Of a stretch of 64,000 nucleotides of DNA, positions 19,502 through 28,470 are shown in pieces; position 1 is the stretch's first letter; each line of letters starts with the position of its first letter. The notes under the pieces are model-generated. The model searched no databases. It saw nothing but the letters and a program-made list of their open reading frames with translations, and was not told the DNA's origin. The stretch is from Nitratireductor sp. GISD-1A_MAKvit (GTDB taxonomy: Bacteria > Pseudomonadota > Alphaproteobacteria > Rhizobiales > Rhizobiaceae), in assembly GCF_040819555.1 (NCBI RefSeq), contig NZ_CP161920.1, positions 385,501-449,500 of the forward strand, read 5' to 3'. Made by a program: the position numbers and the translations under genes.

Positions 19502-19707
19502 TGAGGCTTTATCGCTTTCTGACCGGACCGGACGACGCTGGTTTCTGTCACAAGGTCACGGCAGCGCTCAACAAGGGCTGGCTGCTTCATGGTTCTCCCA
19601 GCTATGCATTCGATCCGGAGTCCAAATCGATGCGGTGCGGGCAGGCGGTCTACAAGGAAATCGACGGGCTGGAATACACGCCGGAGATGAAGCTCGGCGA
19701 GTATTGA
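19501..19707 (+). CDS. DUF1737 domain protein
   Basis: A 68-residue protein with the DUF1737 pattern: MRLYRFLTGPDDAGFCHKV, an ALNKGWLLHGSPSY centre, and QAVYKEI. It is almost exactly one domain long. Members are small, cytosolic and of unknown function. It is translationally coupled to the CitE-like gene by a one-base overlap, so the two may act together, though I know of no proven link. Confidence 0.82.
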   Translation: MRLYRFLTGPDDAGFCHKVTAALNKGWLLHGSPSYAFDPESKSMRCGQAVYKEIDGLEYTPEMKLGEY

Positions 19708-19709
19708 GG

Positions 19710-20132
19710 TCAGGCAACGGCTTCTTCGATGCGAGCCATGTCGTCGTCGGACAGCCCGAAATGATGGCCCACCTCGTGAATCAGCACATGCGTGATGATG
19801 TCGCCGAGTGTTTCCTCGTTTTCCGCCCAGTAGTCGAGAATGGCGCGGCGATAAAGCGTGATGCGGTTGGGGCCTTCTCCGGTCGCCGGGTTCCAGCGTT
19901 CGGCGATGCCGCGACCTTCAAACAGGCCCAGCAGGTCGAAAGGCGTCTCCAGTGCGAGATCGTCCATGATCTCTTCCGTGGGAAACTCCGCCACCTGTAT
20001 GATGATCTCGCCGGTCAGCTTGCGAAACTCCTCGGGGAAGTTCGCATAGGCTTCAAGCGCCAACAGCTCCATTTCCTGAAGCGATGGCGAAAGCTGGTTT
20101 TCCCAGGCCCGGGTCTGATAGATGCGTGCCAT
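19710..20132 (-). CDS. Small zincin-type metallopeptidase family protein
   Basis: A 140-residue protein with a compact zinc-protease core: HEVGHHFGLSDDDM starting at H119, where H119, E120 and H123 form HExxH. This HxxHHFGLxDDD form is typical of the minimal MMP-like zincin family (COG3824). It has no signal peptide, so it is probably cytosolic. The substrate is unknown. It converges with the CitE/DUF1737 pair; the stop codons are 2 bp apart. Confidence 0.85.
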   Translation of the reverse strand: MARIYQTRAWENQLSPSLQEMELLALEAYANFPEEFRKLTGEIIIQVAEFPTEEIMDDLALETPFDLLGLFEGRGIAERWNPATGEGPNRITLYRRAILDYWAENEETLGDIITHVLIHEVGHHFGLSDDDMARIEEAVA

Positions 20133-20308
20133 TCCAAGTCCTTTGAGGCGCCATATAGCGGTTTCCGTGACTGCTTTCGAGGGTGAAATGCGCCATCTCG
20201 CCCCGTATTATCGGGCGAAAATCAAAATTTGGCCGAAGTCTCGCGCCCTGATAAAGAGCAAATGGGCCGATGAACAGCCCTGTTGTCTATTGCGAAAGCG
20301 AGAGTGGA

Positions 20309-21250
20309 ATGTTTTTGCGAACGGTTTTCGGTGGCGTTCTGGCGTTACCCTTTCTTTTGGCGGGGGCTGCATTTGCTTTCACGCCGGCGACAGTACCAGA
20401 CATGGGGTCCGCTCCGCGAACCGGAGACCATGTCATCCTTGCGCAGGCTGGCGATCCGCGTGTCAGCAGTCTGGAAGAGCAGTTGCGCGAGCTCAACGGT
20501 CGCGTCGAGGAGCTGAATTTCCAGATCCTGCAGATGCAGGATCAGCTGCGGCGCATGCAGCAGGACAACGAGTTCCGGTTCCAGGAGCTTGAGAAGAACA
20601 GCGGCTCCGGCGCAATGCCGGCCGGTGAACTTCCTGATCAACGCACGCAGGACCTGCCCAGTCCGGGTGGCGTCGAAAACGGCACGCAAACCGCAGCCGG
20701 AAATGCGCCGACCCTTGGTGAGCCGCCCCGTTCGCTGGGCAGTGTCCGGTTTGATGCCAATGGCAACATTGTGGGTGGGGAGGCCGGGGCGCCCGTCGAC
20801 CTCACCCAGTCGGGCGCCATCGATTCTCTCGGGCAGAACGACCAGTTGGCTTCGCTTCCCACTGCCGACGACCCGGAAGAACTCTACAGGAACTCATACG
20901 AGTTCATTCTTTCGGGCGATTACCGCACGGCGGAAGCAGGTTTCCGTCAGCATCTGGAGCGTTTTCCAGAAAGTGAACGGATTGCCGATGCCCATTTCTG
21001 GCTGGGCGAGTCTCTTCTGGGTCAGGACCGCTATCGCGATGCGGCGGAAGTCTTCCTGCGCGCGAGCCGCGATTATCCGCAGGCGGAAAAAGCGCCCGAC
21101 ATGCTGCTCAAGCTCGGCATTTCGTTGGCCGCCATGAACCAGCGCGATGTCGCCTGTGTCACCTACAATGAAATCGGTCAAAAATATCCGAACATCTCCG
21201 GCGCTCTGAAGGAGCGTGTGAAACAAGAGCAGGCGCTTGCCGGCTGCTGA
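20309..21250 (+). CDS. cpoB: CpoB/YbgF, Tol-Pal-associated cell-division coordinator
   Basis: A 313-residue periplasmic protein. A signal peptide of about 23 residues (FLRTVFGGVLALPFLLAGAAFA) precedes a coiled coil at about residues 53-98 (SSLEEQLRELNGRVEELNF), a disordered linker and C-terminal TPRs beginning at ELYRNSYEFILSGDYRTAEAGF. In other bacteria CpoB links peptidoglycan synthesis with outer-membrane constriction. It usually follows tolQRAB-pal; none of these lies upstream here, but the downstream tilS-ftsH-glmM order is kept. The ATG at 20309 was chosen for the signal peptide. Confidence 0.9.
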   Translation: MFLRTVFGGVLALPFLLAGAAFAFTPATVPDMGSAPRTGDHVILAQAGDPRVSSLEEQLRELNGRVEELNFQILQMQDQLRRMQQDNEFRFQELEKNSGSGAMPAGELPDQRTQDLPSPGGVENGTQTAAGNAPTLGEPPRSLGSVRFDANGNIVGGEAGAPVDLTQSGAIDSLGQNDQLASLPTADDPEELYRNSYEFILSGDYRTAEAGFRQHLERFPESERIADAHFWLGESLLGQDRYRDAAEVFLRASRDYPQAEKAPDMLLKLGISLAAMNQRDVACVTYNEIGQKYPNISGALKERVKQEQALAGC

Positions 21251-22550
21251 CACCGTGGTTCTGCCTGATCGCGGACGCCTCTTCACGGGGTACGCATTCG
21301 ATCAACAAAGCTGCGTCATTGCAGCGGTTTCCGGCGGCGGCGATTCTCTCGCACTGCTTCTGCTTCTCAAAGATTTCCTGAAAACGCTTCCCGATGCGCC
21401 ACGGCTTCTGGCTGTGACCGTCAATCATGCGCTGCGGCCGGAAGCGGCCGGCGAAGCGGACTACGTTGCCAGATTGTGTGGCACCTGCGGTATCGACCAT
21501 CGCGTTGTCACCTGGCGCGGCGAAAAGCCGGCGACGGGCATATCGGCGGCAGCACGCTCGGCCAGGCTCTCGCTGCTTGCCACAGTGGCGCGGGAGACAG
21601 GTGCAGGGCTGGTGTTTACCGGGCACACACGCGACGACCAGGCCGAAACGGTGGCCATGCGCGCGGAGCGCGGAACGGGCCGCGGTTCGGCGGGCATCGC
21701 CCCCGCGACACTTCACGAGGGGCAGATCTGGTTTGCCCGTCCCCTGCTGAGAACCGGCCGGGCGGAGCTACGCGCCTTTCTCACGGCGCGCGATCTGCGC
21801 TGGATCGACGATCCGAGCAATGACGACCGCTCCTATGAGCGTGTGCGCACGCGTCAGGCGATGACGCCTGAGCTGACAGCGGCTCTTGTCGAGCAGGCAC
21901 GAGCCGCGGCACGTGAACGTGTCGCGCTCGGGGAGCAGGCGGCGCGACTGATCGATCGTCATTCCAGCTGCGTTGCGCCGGGCCTGTACCGTGTTTCGCA
22001 AGCGGTCTTCGAAAACGGAGATGATGCTGCGCTGCTCTATGCGCTGCGCGTTCTGGCGGCCATGGTGGGTGGAGCTGAGCAGCTGCCATCAGCGGACCGC
22101 CTCGTGGCCGTCCCGGAACAGCTGCGCAAAGGTATTTGCGCCACTTTGTCGCGGGCAGTGATGGTTCCGCGAGCGGGCGCTGTTTATTTTCACCGCGAGC
22201 GTCGAAACCTGCCCTCCATCCCCGGCGCCGGCCACCCCTTTCTGTGGGACGGGCGTTACAGGCTTTCTGCCGATGCCGGTGTGGTGATCGCCCCGTTTGG
22301 TACCTGCGGCCGGGACTGGCTGCCTGCCCCGGTACCCTCCCTGCCCCAGACCCTTCTTTTTTCTGCGCAATTTGCAGAACCGGCTCTGTGGCGCGAGGGG
22401 GTCTGTCTCGGGCCGGCGCGAAATCACGCTGACGGTGCGAGGGTTTCAGTGCCGGCACCATGGGCGCGGCTGCTCCCCTCCTTCGATATCGCGCTGGCAA
22501 ATGCTCTGAAACGGTTGATCGGCGACAAAACAGTTCTGGCTTTGCCATGA
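21237..22550 (+). CDS. tilS: tRNA(Ile)-lysidine synthase
   Basis: A 437-residue N-type ATP pyrophosphatase with the P-loop SGGGDSLALLLLLKDF near residue 32 and the HTRDDQAETVAMR motif. It converts C34 of the CAU-anticodon tRNA-Ile to lysidine so that AUA is read as isoleucine. The start is uncertain: a TTG at 21237 overlaps the end of cpoB by 14 bp, and a GTG at 21255 would begin just after it. The C-terminal half is less conserved, as usual in this family. Confidence 0.92.
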   Translation: MPAADTVVLPDRGRLFTGYAFDQQSCVIAAVSGGGDSLALLLLLKDFLKTLPDAPRLLAVTVNHALRPEAAGEADYVARLCGTCGIDHRVVTWRGEKPATGISAAARSARLSLLATVARETGAGLVFTGHTRDDQAETVAMRAERGTGRGSAGIAPATLHEGQIWFARPLLRTGRAELRAFLTARDLRWIDDPSNDDRSYERVRTRQAMTPELTAALVEQARAAARERVALGEQAARLIDRHSSCVAPGLYRVSQAVFENGDDAALLYALRVLAAMVGGAEQLPSADRLVAVPEQLRKGICATLSRAVMVPRAGAVYFHRERRNLPSIPGAGHPFLWDGRYRLSADAGVVIAPFGTCGRDWLPAPVPSLPQTLLFSAQFAEPALWREGVCLGPARNHADGARVSVPAPWARLLPSFDIALANALKRLIGDKTVLALP

Positions 22551-22694
22551 GCCCACCACATTCGGTGCTGAAGCTTAACCTAAAGGTGAGCTCGTTCTGT
22601 CGCTTGGCTTGGCAAGGAAGCACCGGCTCCCTATGTTAATTGACACCATCACAAACGGACTATCGCCGTTCTGCGGCGAGTATGCGGGACTTAT

Positions 22695-24635
22695 ATGAAT
22701 CCGAATTACAGAAACTTTGCGCTCTGGGCGATTATCGCCGTTCTGCTGATTGCGCTCTTCAACCTGTTCCAGGCGCCCCAGCAGCGCGGCGCGACGCGCG
22801 ATATCGCGTATTCGCAGTTTCTGGAAGAGCTTTCTTCGGGCAGCATCGAATCGGTGACGATCACGGGTGACCGGATCACCGGCACCTATACCGGCAACCG
22901 CACCGCCTTCCAGACCTATTCGCCGGGCGATCCCTCGCTCGTGCAGCGTCTTGAAGAGCGCGGTGTCACGATCAATGCCCGGCCCGAAAGCGACGGTTCC
23001 AATTCGTTCCTCGGCTATCTGATCTCCTGGCTGCCGATGATCCTGATTTTAGGTGTGTGGATCTTCTTCATGCGCCAGATGCAGTCAGGCTCCGGTCGCG
23101 CCATGGGCTTCGGCAAGTCCAAGGCCAAGCTCCTGACCGAAGCGCATGGCCGTGTCACCTTTCAGGATGTTGCCGGCGTGGATGAGGCCAAGGAAGATCT
23201 GGAGGAGATCGTCGAGTTCCTGCGCGATCCGCAGAAATTCCAGCGCCTCGGCGGCAAGATTCCGCGCGGCGTGCTGCTCGTTGGCCCGCCCGGAACCGGC
23301 AAGACGCTTCTCGCCCGCTCGGTGGCTGGCGAGGCCAATGTCCCCTTCTTCACGATCTCCGGTTCGGACTTCGTGGAAATGTTCGTTGGTGTCGGTGCAT
23401 CCCGCGTGCGCGACATGTTCGAACAGGCCAAGAAGAATGCGCCCTGCATCATCTTCATTGATGAAATCGATGCGGTTGGCCGCCATCGCGGCGCCGGTCT
23501 CGGCGGCGGCAACGACGAGCGGGAGCAGACACTCAATCAGCTTCTCGTCGAGATGGATGGCTTCGAGGCCAATGAAGGCATCATTCTGATCGCCGCCACC
23601 AACCGCCCGGACGTGCTCGATCCCGCGCTTCTGCGCCCGGGCCGTTTCGACCGGCAGGTCGTTGTGCCGAACCCGGATGTTGCCGGCCGTGAGAAAATCC
23701 TCAAGGTCCATGTGCGCAATGTCCCCATGGCACCGAATGTCGACCTGAAGATCGTGGCACGCGGCACACCCGGATTTTCCGGTGCCGATCTCGCCAATCT
23801 CGTCAACGAAGCCGCCCTGATGGCCGCGCGTCGCAACAAGCGTCTCGTCACCATGCAGGAGTTTGAAGACGCCAAGGACAAGGTCATGATGGGTGCTGAG
23901 CGCCGCTCGCATGCCATGACCCAGGAAGAAAAGGAACTGACCGCCTATCACGAGGCCGGCCACGCCATTGTCGCACTCAACGTGCCGAAAGCCGATCCGG
24001 TTCACAAGGCGACCATCATTCCGCGTGGCCGGGCGCTCGGCATGGTCATGCAGCTGCCCGAGGGCGACCGCTACTCGATGAGCTACAAGTGGATGATCTC
24101 GCGCCTCGCCATCATGATGGGTGGCCGCGTGGCCGAGGAGCTCAAGTTCGGCAAGGAGAACATCACTTCCGGCGCCTCCTCCGATATCGAGCAGGCAACC
24201 AAGCTTGCCCGTGCCATGGTCACGCAGTGGGGCTTCTCCGACGAACTCGGCCAGGTGGCATATGGAGAGAATCAGGAAGAGGTGTTCCTGGGGCATTCCG
24301 TGGCGCGTCAGCAGAACATGTCGCAGGAGACGCAGCAGAAGATCGACAGCGAAGTCCGCCGTCTGATCGATGAAGCCTATGAGACCGCCCGCGATATCCT
24401 GACCAGCAAGAAGAAGGGCTGGATCGCGATTGCCGAAGGCCTGCTCGAATACGAAACGCTTTCAGGCGATGAAATTCAGTCGCTTCTCAAGGGCGAGAAG
24501 CCATCACGGGATGCGGGCGACGATACGCCACCATCGCGCGGATCTGCTGTTCCCAAGACGGGCACCCGGTCTCAGGGACAGAAGAAGGACGGCGATGAGC
24601 CGGAAGGTGGAATGGAACCTCAGCCGCAGGGCTGA
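22695..24635 (+). CDS. ftsH: ATP-dependent zinc metalloprotease FtsH
   Basis: A 646-residue inner-membrane protease. Transmembrane helices lie at about residues 8-25 and 104-125, flanking a periplasmic domain. The AAA module has Walker A GPPGTGKT at 197-204 and Walker B IIFIDEID at 252-259, with the second region of homology [20 protein letters not shown]. The zinc site HEAGH is at 419-423. The hydrophilic tail after residue 610 is low-complexity. It degrades membrane and regulatory proteins. It follows tilS after 144 bp, which probably holds its own promoter. Confidence 0.97.
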   Translation: MNPNYRNFALWAIIAVLLIALFNLFQAPQQRGATRDIAYSQFLEELSSGSIESVTITGDRITGTYTGNRTAFQTYSPGDPSLVQRLEERGVTINARPESDGSNSFLGYLISWLPMILILGVWIFFMRQMQSGSGRAMGFGKSKAKLLTEAHGRVTFQDVAGVDEAKEDLEEIVEFLRDPQKFQRLGGKIPRGVLLVGPPGTGKTLLARSVAGEANVPFFTISGSDFVEMFVGVGASRVRDMFEQAKKNAPCIIFIDEIDAVGRHRGAGLGGGNDEREQTLNQLLVEMDGFEANEGIILIAATNRPDVLDPALLRPGRFDRQVVVPNPDVAGREKILKVHVRNVPMAPNVDLKIVARGTPGFSGADLANLVNEAALMAARRNKRLVTMQEFEDAKDKVMMGAERRSHAMTQEEKELTAYHEAGHAIVALNVPKADPVHKATIIPRGRALGMVMQLPEGDRYSMSYKWMISRLAIMMGGRVAEELKFGKENITSGASSDIEQATKLARAMVTQWGFSDELGQVAYGENQEEVFLGHSVARQQNMSQETQQKIDSEVRRLIDEAYETARDILTSKKKGWIAIAEGLLEYETLSGDEIQSLLKGEKPSRDAGDDTPPSRGSAVPKTGTRSQGQKKDGDEPEGGMEPQPQG

Positions 24636-24666
24636 GCGGAAGCCCTGCCTTCCCGACAGGAATCTT

Positions 24667-24697
24667 AAAAGCCGTGAATGCTGTTTCACGGCTTTTT
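24667..24697 (+). terminator. Rho-independent terminator of ftsH
   Basis: A perfect 12-bp stem AAAAGCCGTGAA / TTCACGGCTTTT with a 5-nt loop is followed by T residues, 31 bp after the ftsH stop. Confidence 0.92.
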
Positions 24698-24927
24698 TGC
24701 TGTCTGAAGCCGGAACCGGAATTTCATTTTTGATTGTGTTTGGGGGTATTTGTCCGTTAACCGGTTGCTAACCATGCTTTGCAAGCAGCCGTTTATTGGT
24801 AAAGCATTACACTGCCTCACAGAATTTGATGCAAACAAGTGCTGCTCCTGTGGCAAAGAACGAGTTGGGGGACGCCGCTTTGACAGAAAAATCCGACAAA
24901 GTGCGCCAGACGGGCAGCAAGGTAAAA

Positions 24928-26280
24928 ATGGCAAAAAAATATTTTGGTACCGACGGGATCCGCGGAAGAGCAAACCGCTTTCCGATGACAGGCGAAATCG
25001 CCATGAAGGTTGGCATGGCCGCGGGCCTGGCCTTTCAGAATGGCAGTCACAGGCATCGGGTGGTGCTCGGCAAGGACACACGCCTTTCCGGCTACATGAT
25101 CGAAAACGCGCTGGTTTCCGGCTTTTGTGCCGCCGGCATGGATGTGTTTCTGCTCGGACCCATACCCACGCCAGCCGTCGCCATGCTTGTGCGGTCTTTG
25201 CGGGCGGATATCGGGGTCATGATCTCGGCCTCGCACAATCCCTATTACGACAATGGCATCAAGCTTTTCGGTCCGGACGGCTACAAGCTTTCCGACAAGA
25301 TCGAGGGCCGTATCGAGGCCATGCTCGACCGGGAAGTCGAACTCGCACTGGCGGATAATGGCGGGCTCGGGCGCGCAAAGCGTGTCGATGGCGTGCATGA
25401 CCGTTACATCGAATTCGCCAAGCGCACGCTGCCGCGCTCCATGTCCCTTTCGGGTCTTCGCATTGTCGTCGACTGTGCCAATGGCGCTGCCTACAAGGTG
25501 GCTCCGGCCGTGCTGTGGGAGCTTGGCGCCGAGGTCGTGGCGATCAATGACGAACCCAATGGTGTCAACATCAACGAGGATTGCGGCTCCACCCATCCGC
25601 TCGGCCTTGCCAAGAAGGTTCATGAAGTGCGGGCCGACATCGGCATAGCGCTCGACGGCGACGCCGATCGCGTCGTGATCGTTGATGAGAACGGCACGGT
25701 GATCGATGGCGATCAGATCATGGCCCTCATTGCGCAGTCCTGGCACAAGGCCGGCAAGCTGCAGGGCGGTGGCGTTGTCGCCACGGTGATGTCCAATCTC
25801 GGCCTTGAGCGTTTCATGAGCGACCTGAAACTGGATCTTCACCGGGTAAAGGTCGGAGACCGCCATGTGGTCGAGCGCATGCGGGCCAACGGGCTAAATG
25901 TGGGTGGCGAGCAGTCCGGGCACGTGGTGCTGTCCGATTTCTCCACCACGGGCGATGGCCTTGTTGCGGCGCTCCAGGTGCTCGCCTGCATCAAGCGCGA
26001 AAACCGCCCGGCCAGTGAAGTCTGCAAAAAATTCGAGCCGGTCCCGCAGCTCCTCAAGAATGTGCGCATTGCCGGCGGCAAGCCGCTGGAGACAGCGCCG
26101 GTCAAGTCCGCCATAGCCGAGGCCGAGGCCCGGCTTGGCGGAAAGGGAAGGCTCGTCATCCGCCCTTCCGGCACGGAACCGCTCATTCGCGTGATGGCCG
26201 AGGCCGACGATCCGGCGCTCGTTGAGAGCGTGGTTGATGATGTGATCAGCGCAATCGCCGATTCCAAGAACGCGGCCTGA
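24928..26280 (+). CDS. glmM: Phosphoglucosamine mutase
   Basis: A 450-residue alpha-phosphohexomutase that makes glucosamine-1-phosphate for UDP-GlcNAc, peptidoglycan and LPS. It opens [11 protein letters not shown], has the phosphoserine loop [17 protein letters not shown], the metal loop DGDADR and the sugar loop GGEQSGHV, and ends with the phosphate-binding [13 protein letters not shown] use the ATG at 24928; the frame is open back to 24796 but that part is not conserved-looking. The ftsH-glmM order is typical of the class. Confidence 0.96.
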   Translation: MAKKYFGTDGIRGRANRFPMTGEIAMKVGMAAGLAFQNGSHRHRVVLGKDTRLSGYMIENALVSGFCAAGMDVFLLGPIPTPAVAMLVRSLRADIGVMISASHNPYYDNGIKLFGPDGYKLSDKIEGRIEAMLDREVELALADNGGLGRAKRVDGVHDRYIEFAKRTLPRSMSLSGLRIVVDCANGAAYKVAPAVLWELGAEVVAINDEPNGVNINEDCGSTHPLGLAKKVHEVRADIGIALDGDADRVVIVDENGTVIDGDQIMALIAQSWHKAGKLQGGGVVATVMSNLGLERFMSDLKLDLHRVKVGDRHVVERMRANGLNVGGEQSGHVVLSDFSTTGDGLVAALQVLACIKRENRPASEVCKKFEPVPQLLKNVRIAGGKPLETAPVKSAIAEAEARLGGKGRLVIRPSGTEPLIRVMAEADDPALVESVVDDVISAIADSKNAA

Positions 26281-26379
26281 AAAGGCCCTCAAACGCCACG
26301 TTGGCCCGTGCCCTTCGCCGGTCCTTGCGCAGGGCGTTTCCCGCAAAGCGTGCAGTCCGCGTTTGGTTAAGGCTTAGGG

Positions 26380-26395
26380 TTAAGCCGTATTTAAC
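26380..26395 (+). promoter_or_regulatory. CtrA-type box upstream of the first omp gene
   Basis: TTAAGCCGTATTTAAC fits the full CtrA consensus TTAA-N7-TTAAC. It lies 81 bp before the omp start. CtrA is the cell-cycle response regulator of alphaproteobacteria. A second such box precedes the paralogous omp at 27439. Confidence 0.6.
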
Positions 26396-26475
26396 TTTTT
26401 TCCTAAAATATTCGTCGCGAGTTGCAATTTGCCAATGTGCCCAGGGGGGCGCGGCAACGCTAAGGATGGGATGCT

Positions 26476-27343
26476 ATGTTGAAGTCTACGAAGGCCTTCG
26501 GGGCGGCCTTGATGCTATTCGCTCCGACCGTCGGCCATGCCGCGGATCTGTATGAGCCGCCAGTCATCGAGGCCCCCCAGCCTCTGCCGCCCGTCGTTCA
26601 GCCGGCGCCGGCCCCCCTCCTTCGGCGGGTGGTATATCCGCGGCGATGTCGACTATCACTGGTCGAAGCTGCGCGGCACGGAATACATCACCTATGGGAC
26701 AAGGCCTGGAAGCACTCTTCGCGGCAGCACGGCCTCCTTCGATACGACCGATCTCAAGGGTGCGATGTCGCTCGGCGCAGGTGTCGGTTACCAGATCAAC
26801 CGTTACCTCCGCACGGATCTGACGGCAGACTACTGGTTCAAGTCCGATTTCACCGGTTCGACTTCGGGAACGTGCTCGGGGGATGTTGCCTGCGTTTCCA
26901 GCGATACATCGGCCTACAGTGCCTGGCTTCTGATGGCCAACGCCTATGTCGATCTCGGCACCTATCATGGTTTCACGCCCTATGTCGGTGCGGGTATCGG
27001 TGGTGCCTATATCATGTGGGACGACCTGACAAACGTCACGCCCGATGGCACGACGGTTCACGAAGGTTCCAGCAATTGGCGTTTCGCCTACTCGCTGATG
27101 GCCGGTACATCCTACTGCCTGACCGAGAACGTCAATCTGGACATGGGCTACCGCTTCACACGTGTGGCCGGTGGGCGCATGTTCGAATATGCCGCAGGCG
27201 TTGCGCCGGGCTTTGACGATGGCTTCAATGTGCATGAGGCGCGTGCGGGTCTTCGCTACCAGTTCGGTGGCAACACCAACTGTGCGCAGCCAGAGGTGGT
27301 CAGCTACGATCCGCCGCCTTTCGAGCCTCCGGTCTACAAGTAA
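26476..27343 (+). pseudogene. Outer-membrane beta-barrel protein (Omp25/31-like), frameshifted in a C6 tract
   Basis: The signal peptide and linker (MLKSTKAFGAALMLFAPTVGHA, then a Pro-rich stretch) are read from 26476. The barrel, starting FGGWYIRGDVDYHW and ending with a short Pro-rich tail, is read one frame on. Removing one C from the C6 run at 26612-26617 joins them into a 288-residue protein with an intact barrel. It is paralogous to the next gene (shared GWYxRGD, GFTPYVGAG, WDDL and LxMGYR-type segments). Either the base is a sequence error, or the tract is a slippage switch, or the gene is dead. Error looks most likely given four similar cases nearby. Confidence 0.8.
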
Positions 27344-27365
27344 AAAACAACAATACGTCATTCAG

Positions 27366-27393
27366 ACCGCCCGGCACTTCGCCGGGCGGTTTT
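27366..27393 (+). terminator. Terminator after the first omp gene
   Basis: A perfect 10-bp stem ACCGCCCGGC / GCCGGGCGGT with a 5-nt loop followed by TTT lies 22 bp after the stop. Confidence 0.85.
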
Positions 27394-27438
27394 CGTTTGA
27401 GGGTCGCCACAAACGACTTCGCTAACCCGGTGTTAGCC

Positions 27439-27454
27439 TTAACCTCGACTTAAC
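27439..27454 (+). promoter_or_regulatory. CtrA-type box upstream of the second omp gene
   Basis: TTAACCTCGACTTAAC matches TTAA-N7-TTAAC exactly and lies 75 bp before the ATG. A further TTAA pair with 9-bp spacing overlaps it. The same arrangement precedes the first omp gene. Confidence 0.62.
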
Positions 27455-27528
27455 CCGAATGGTTAACACTGCTCTTTGACAAGCGGCGGGGGCAGCGTGG
27501 ATCCGTCGCAAATTGCGGAGTACGGATT

Positions 27529-28368
27529 ATGCGCACGACCACCCGTTTGCTTGCTTCTTCGGCCGGCCTGTTGCTGATTTCGATCGGCGCAGCGTCTGCG
27601 GCCGACTATGACCCGCCCATCATCATCGAACAGGCTCCCGATGTGGTGCCTGTCGAAATCGGCAGTGGTTGGTATCTGCGTGGTGATATCGGTTATTCAC
27701 TAAAGACCAAAGCCAACGACCCCTTCACCTACCGCACATTCGACGGTTCGACCTATGGCTCGGCATCGTTTGACAGCGTGTCGTTGTCCGAGGGTTTCAG
27801 CTTTGGCATTGGTGCCGGTTATTCCTTCACCGACTGGCTGCGCGCGGATGTGACGCTCGACCGTTTTTCGGCGGATTTCAATGGCACGACCTCCAGCGCA
27901 ACGGAATGTCCCGGTGCCCCCCCCGGATCTGCATGCCGCTCCGAGGACTCGTCCGAAGTCACCGGCTATTCCGTCCTGCTCAATGCCTATGCGGACCTGG
28001 GAACCTTTGTTGGATTCACACCTTATGTGGGCGCGGGTCTAGGCTACACCTATCTCCGCTGGGACGACCTCTCCAACAGCTCTTACTGCGTTGGCGGCAG
28101 CTGCGGCGGAACGGGTCTGACCGGTACGACCACGCATGCCGGCGAGTCGGACTGGCGCTTCACATATGCCTTGATGGCAGGTGTTGCCTACGATCTGTCG
28201 AACAACATGAAGATCGATCTCGGCTATCGCTATCGCAATATCGATGGCGGACAGATGTTCGGCTGGGACGCAGCCACTGCCGGTTCTGGTGCCACGGGCA
28301 TCCAGGGATCCGATGGCGGGCTTTCCATGCACGAAATCAAGGTTGGTCTACGCTACGAGCTCTGGTGA
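27529..28368 (+). CDS. Outer-membrane beta-barrel protein (Omp25/31-like)
   Basis: A 279-residue protein. A signal peptide ends in ASA-AD at about residue 24, followed by a short Pro/Glu spacer and an eight-stranded-type barrel: GWYLRGDIGYS, FGIGAGYSFTDWLRADVT, GFTPYVGAGLGYTYLRWDD, and a C-terminal strand ending in LRYELW, an aromatic last residue as needed for BAM recognition. A cysteine-rich loop (ECPGAPPGSAC, and YCVGGSC) may be disulfide-linked at the surface. It is a tandem paralogue of the preceding gene. Confidence 0.88.
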   Translation: MRTTTRLLASSAGLLLISIGAASAADYDPPIIIEQAPDVVPVEIGSGWYLRGDIGYSLKTKANDPFTYRTFDGSTYGSASFDSVSLSEGFSFGIGAGYSFTDWLRADVTLDRFSADFNGTTSSATECPGAPPGSACRSEDSSEVTGYSVLLNAYADLGTFVGFTPYVGAGLGYTYLRWDDLSNSSYCVGGSCGGTGLTGTTTHAGESDWRFTYALMAGVAYDLSNNMKIDLGYRYRNIDGGQMFGWDAATAGSGATGIQGSDGGLSMHEIKVGLRYELW

Positions 28369-28393
28369 CCCCGCCGCCTGCAGCGATCACATG

Positions 28394-28426
28394 AACAAAA
28401 CCCCGCTCCGTGAGCGGGGTTTTGTT
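28394..28426. terminator. Bidirectional terminator between omp and polA
   Basis: A perfect 15-bp stem AACAAAACCCCGCTC / GAGCGGGGTTTTGTT with a 3-nt loop lies between converging genes and carries T runs on both strands. Confidence 0.9.
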
Positions 28427-28470
28427 GTTCAGCGCAACGCCGGATGGGGCGGCCCCGGTATCGCCGGTCT

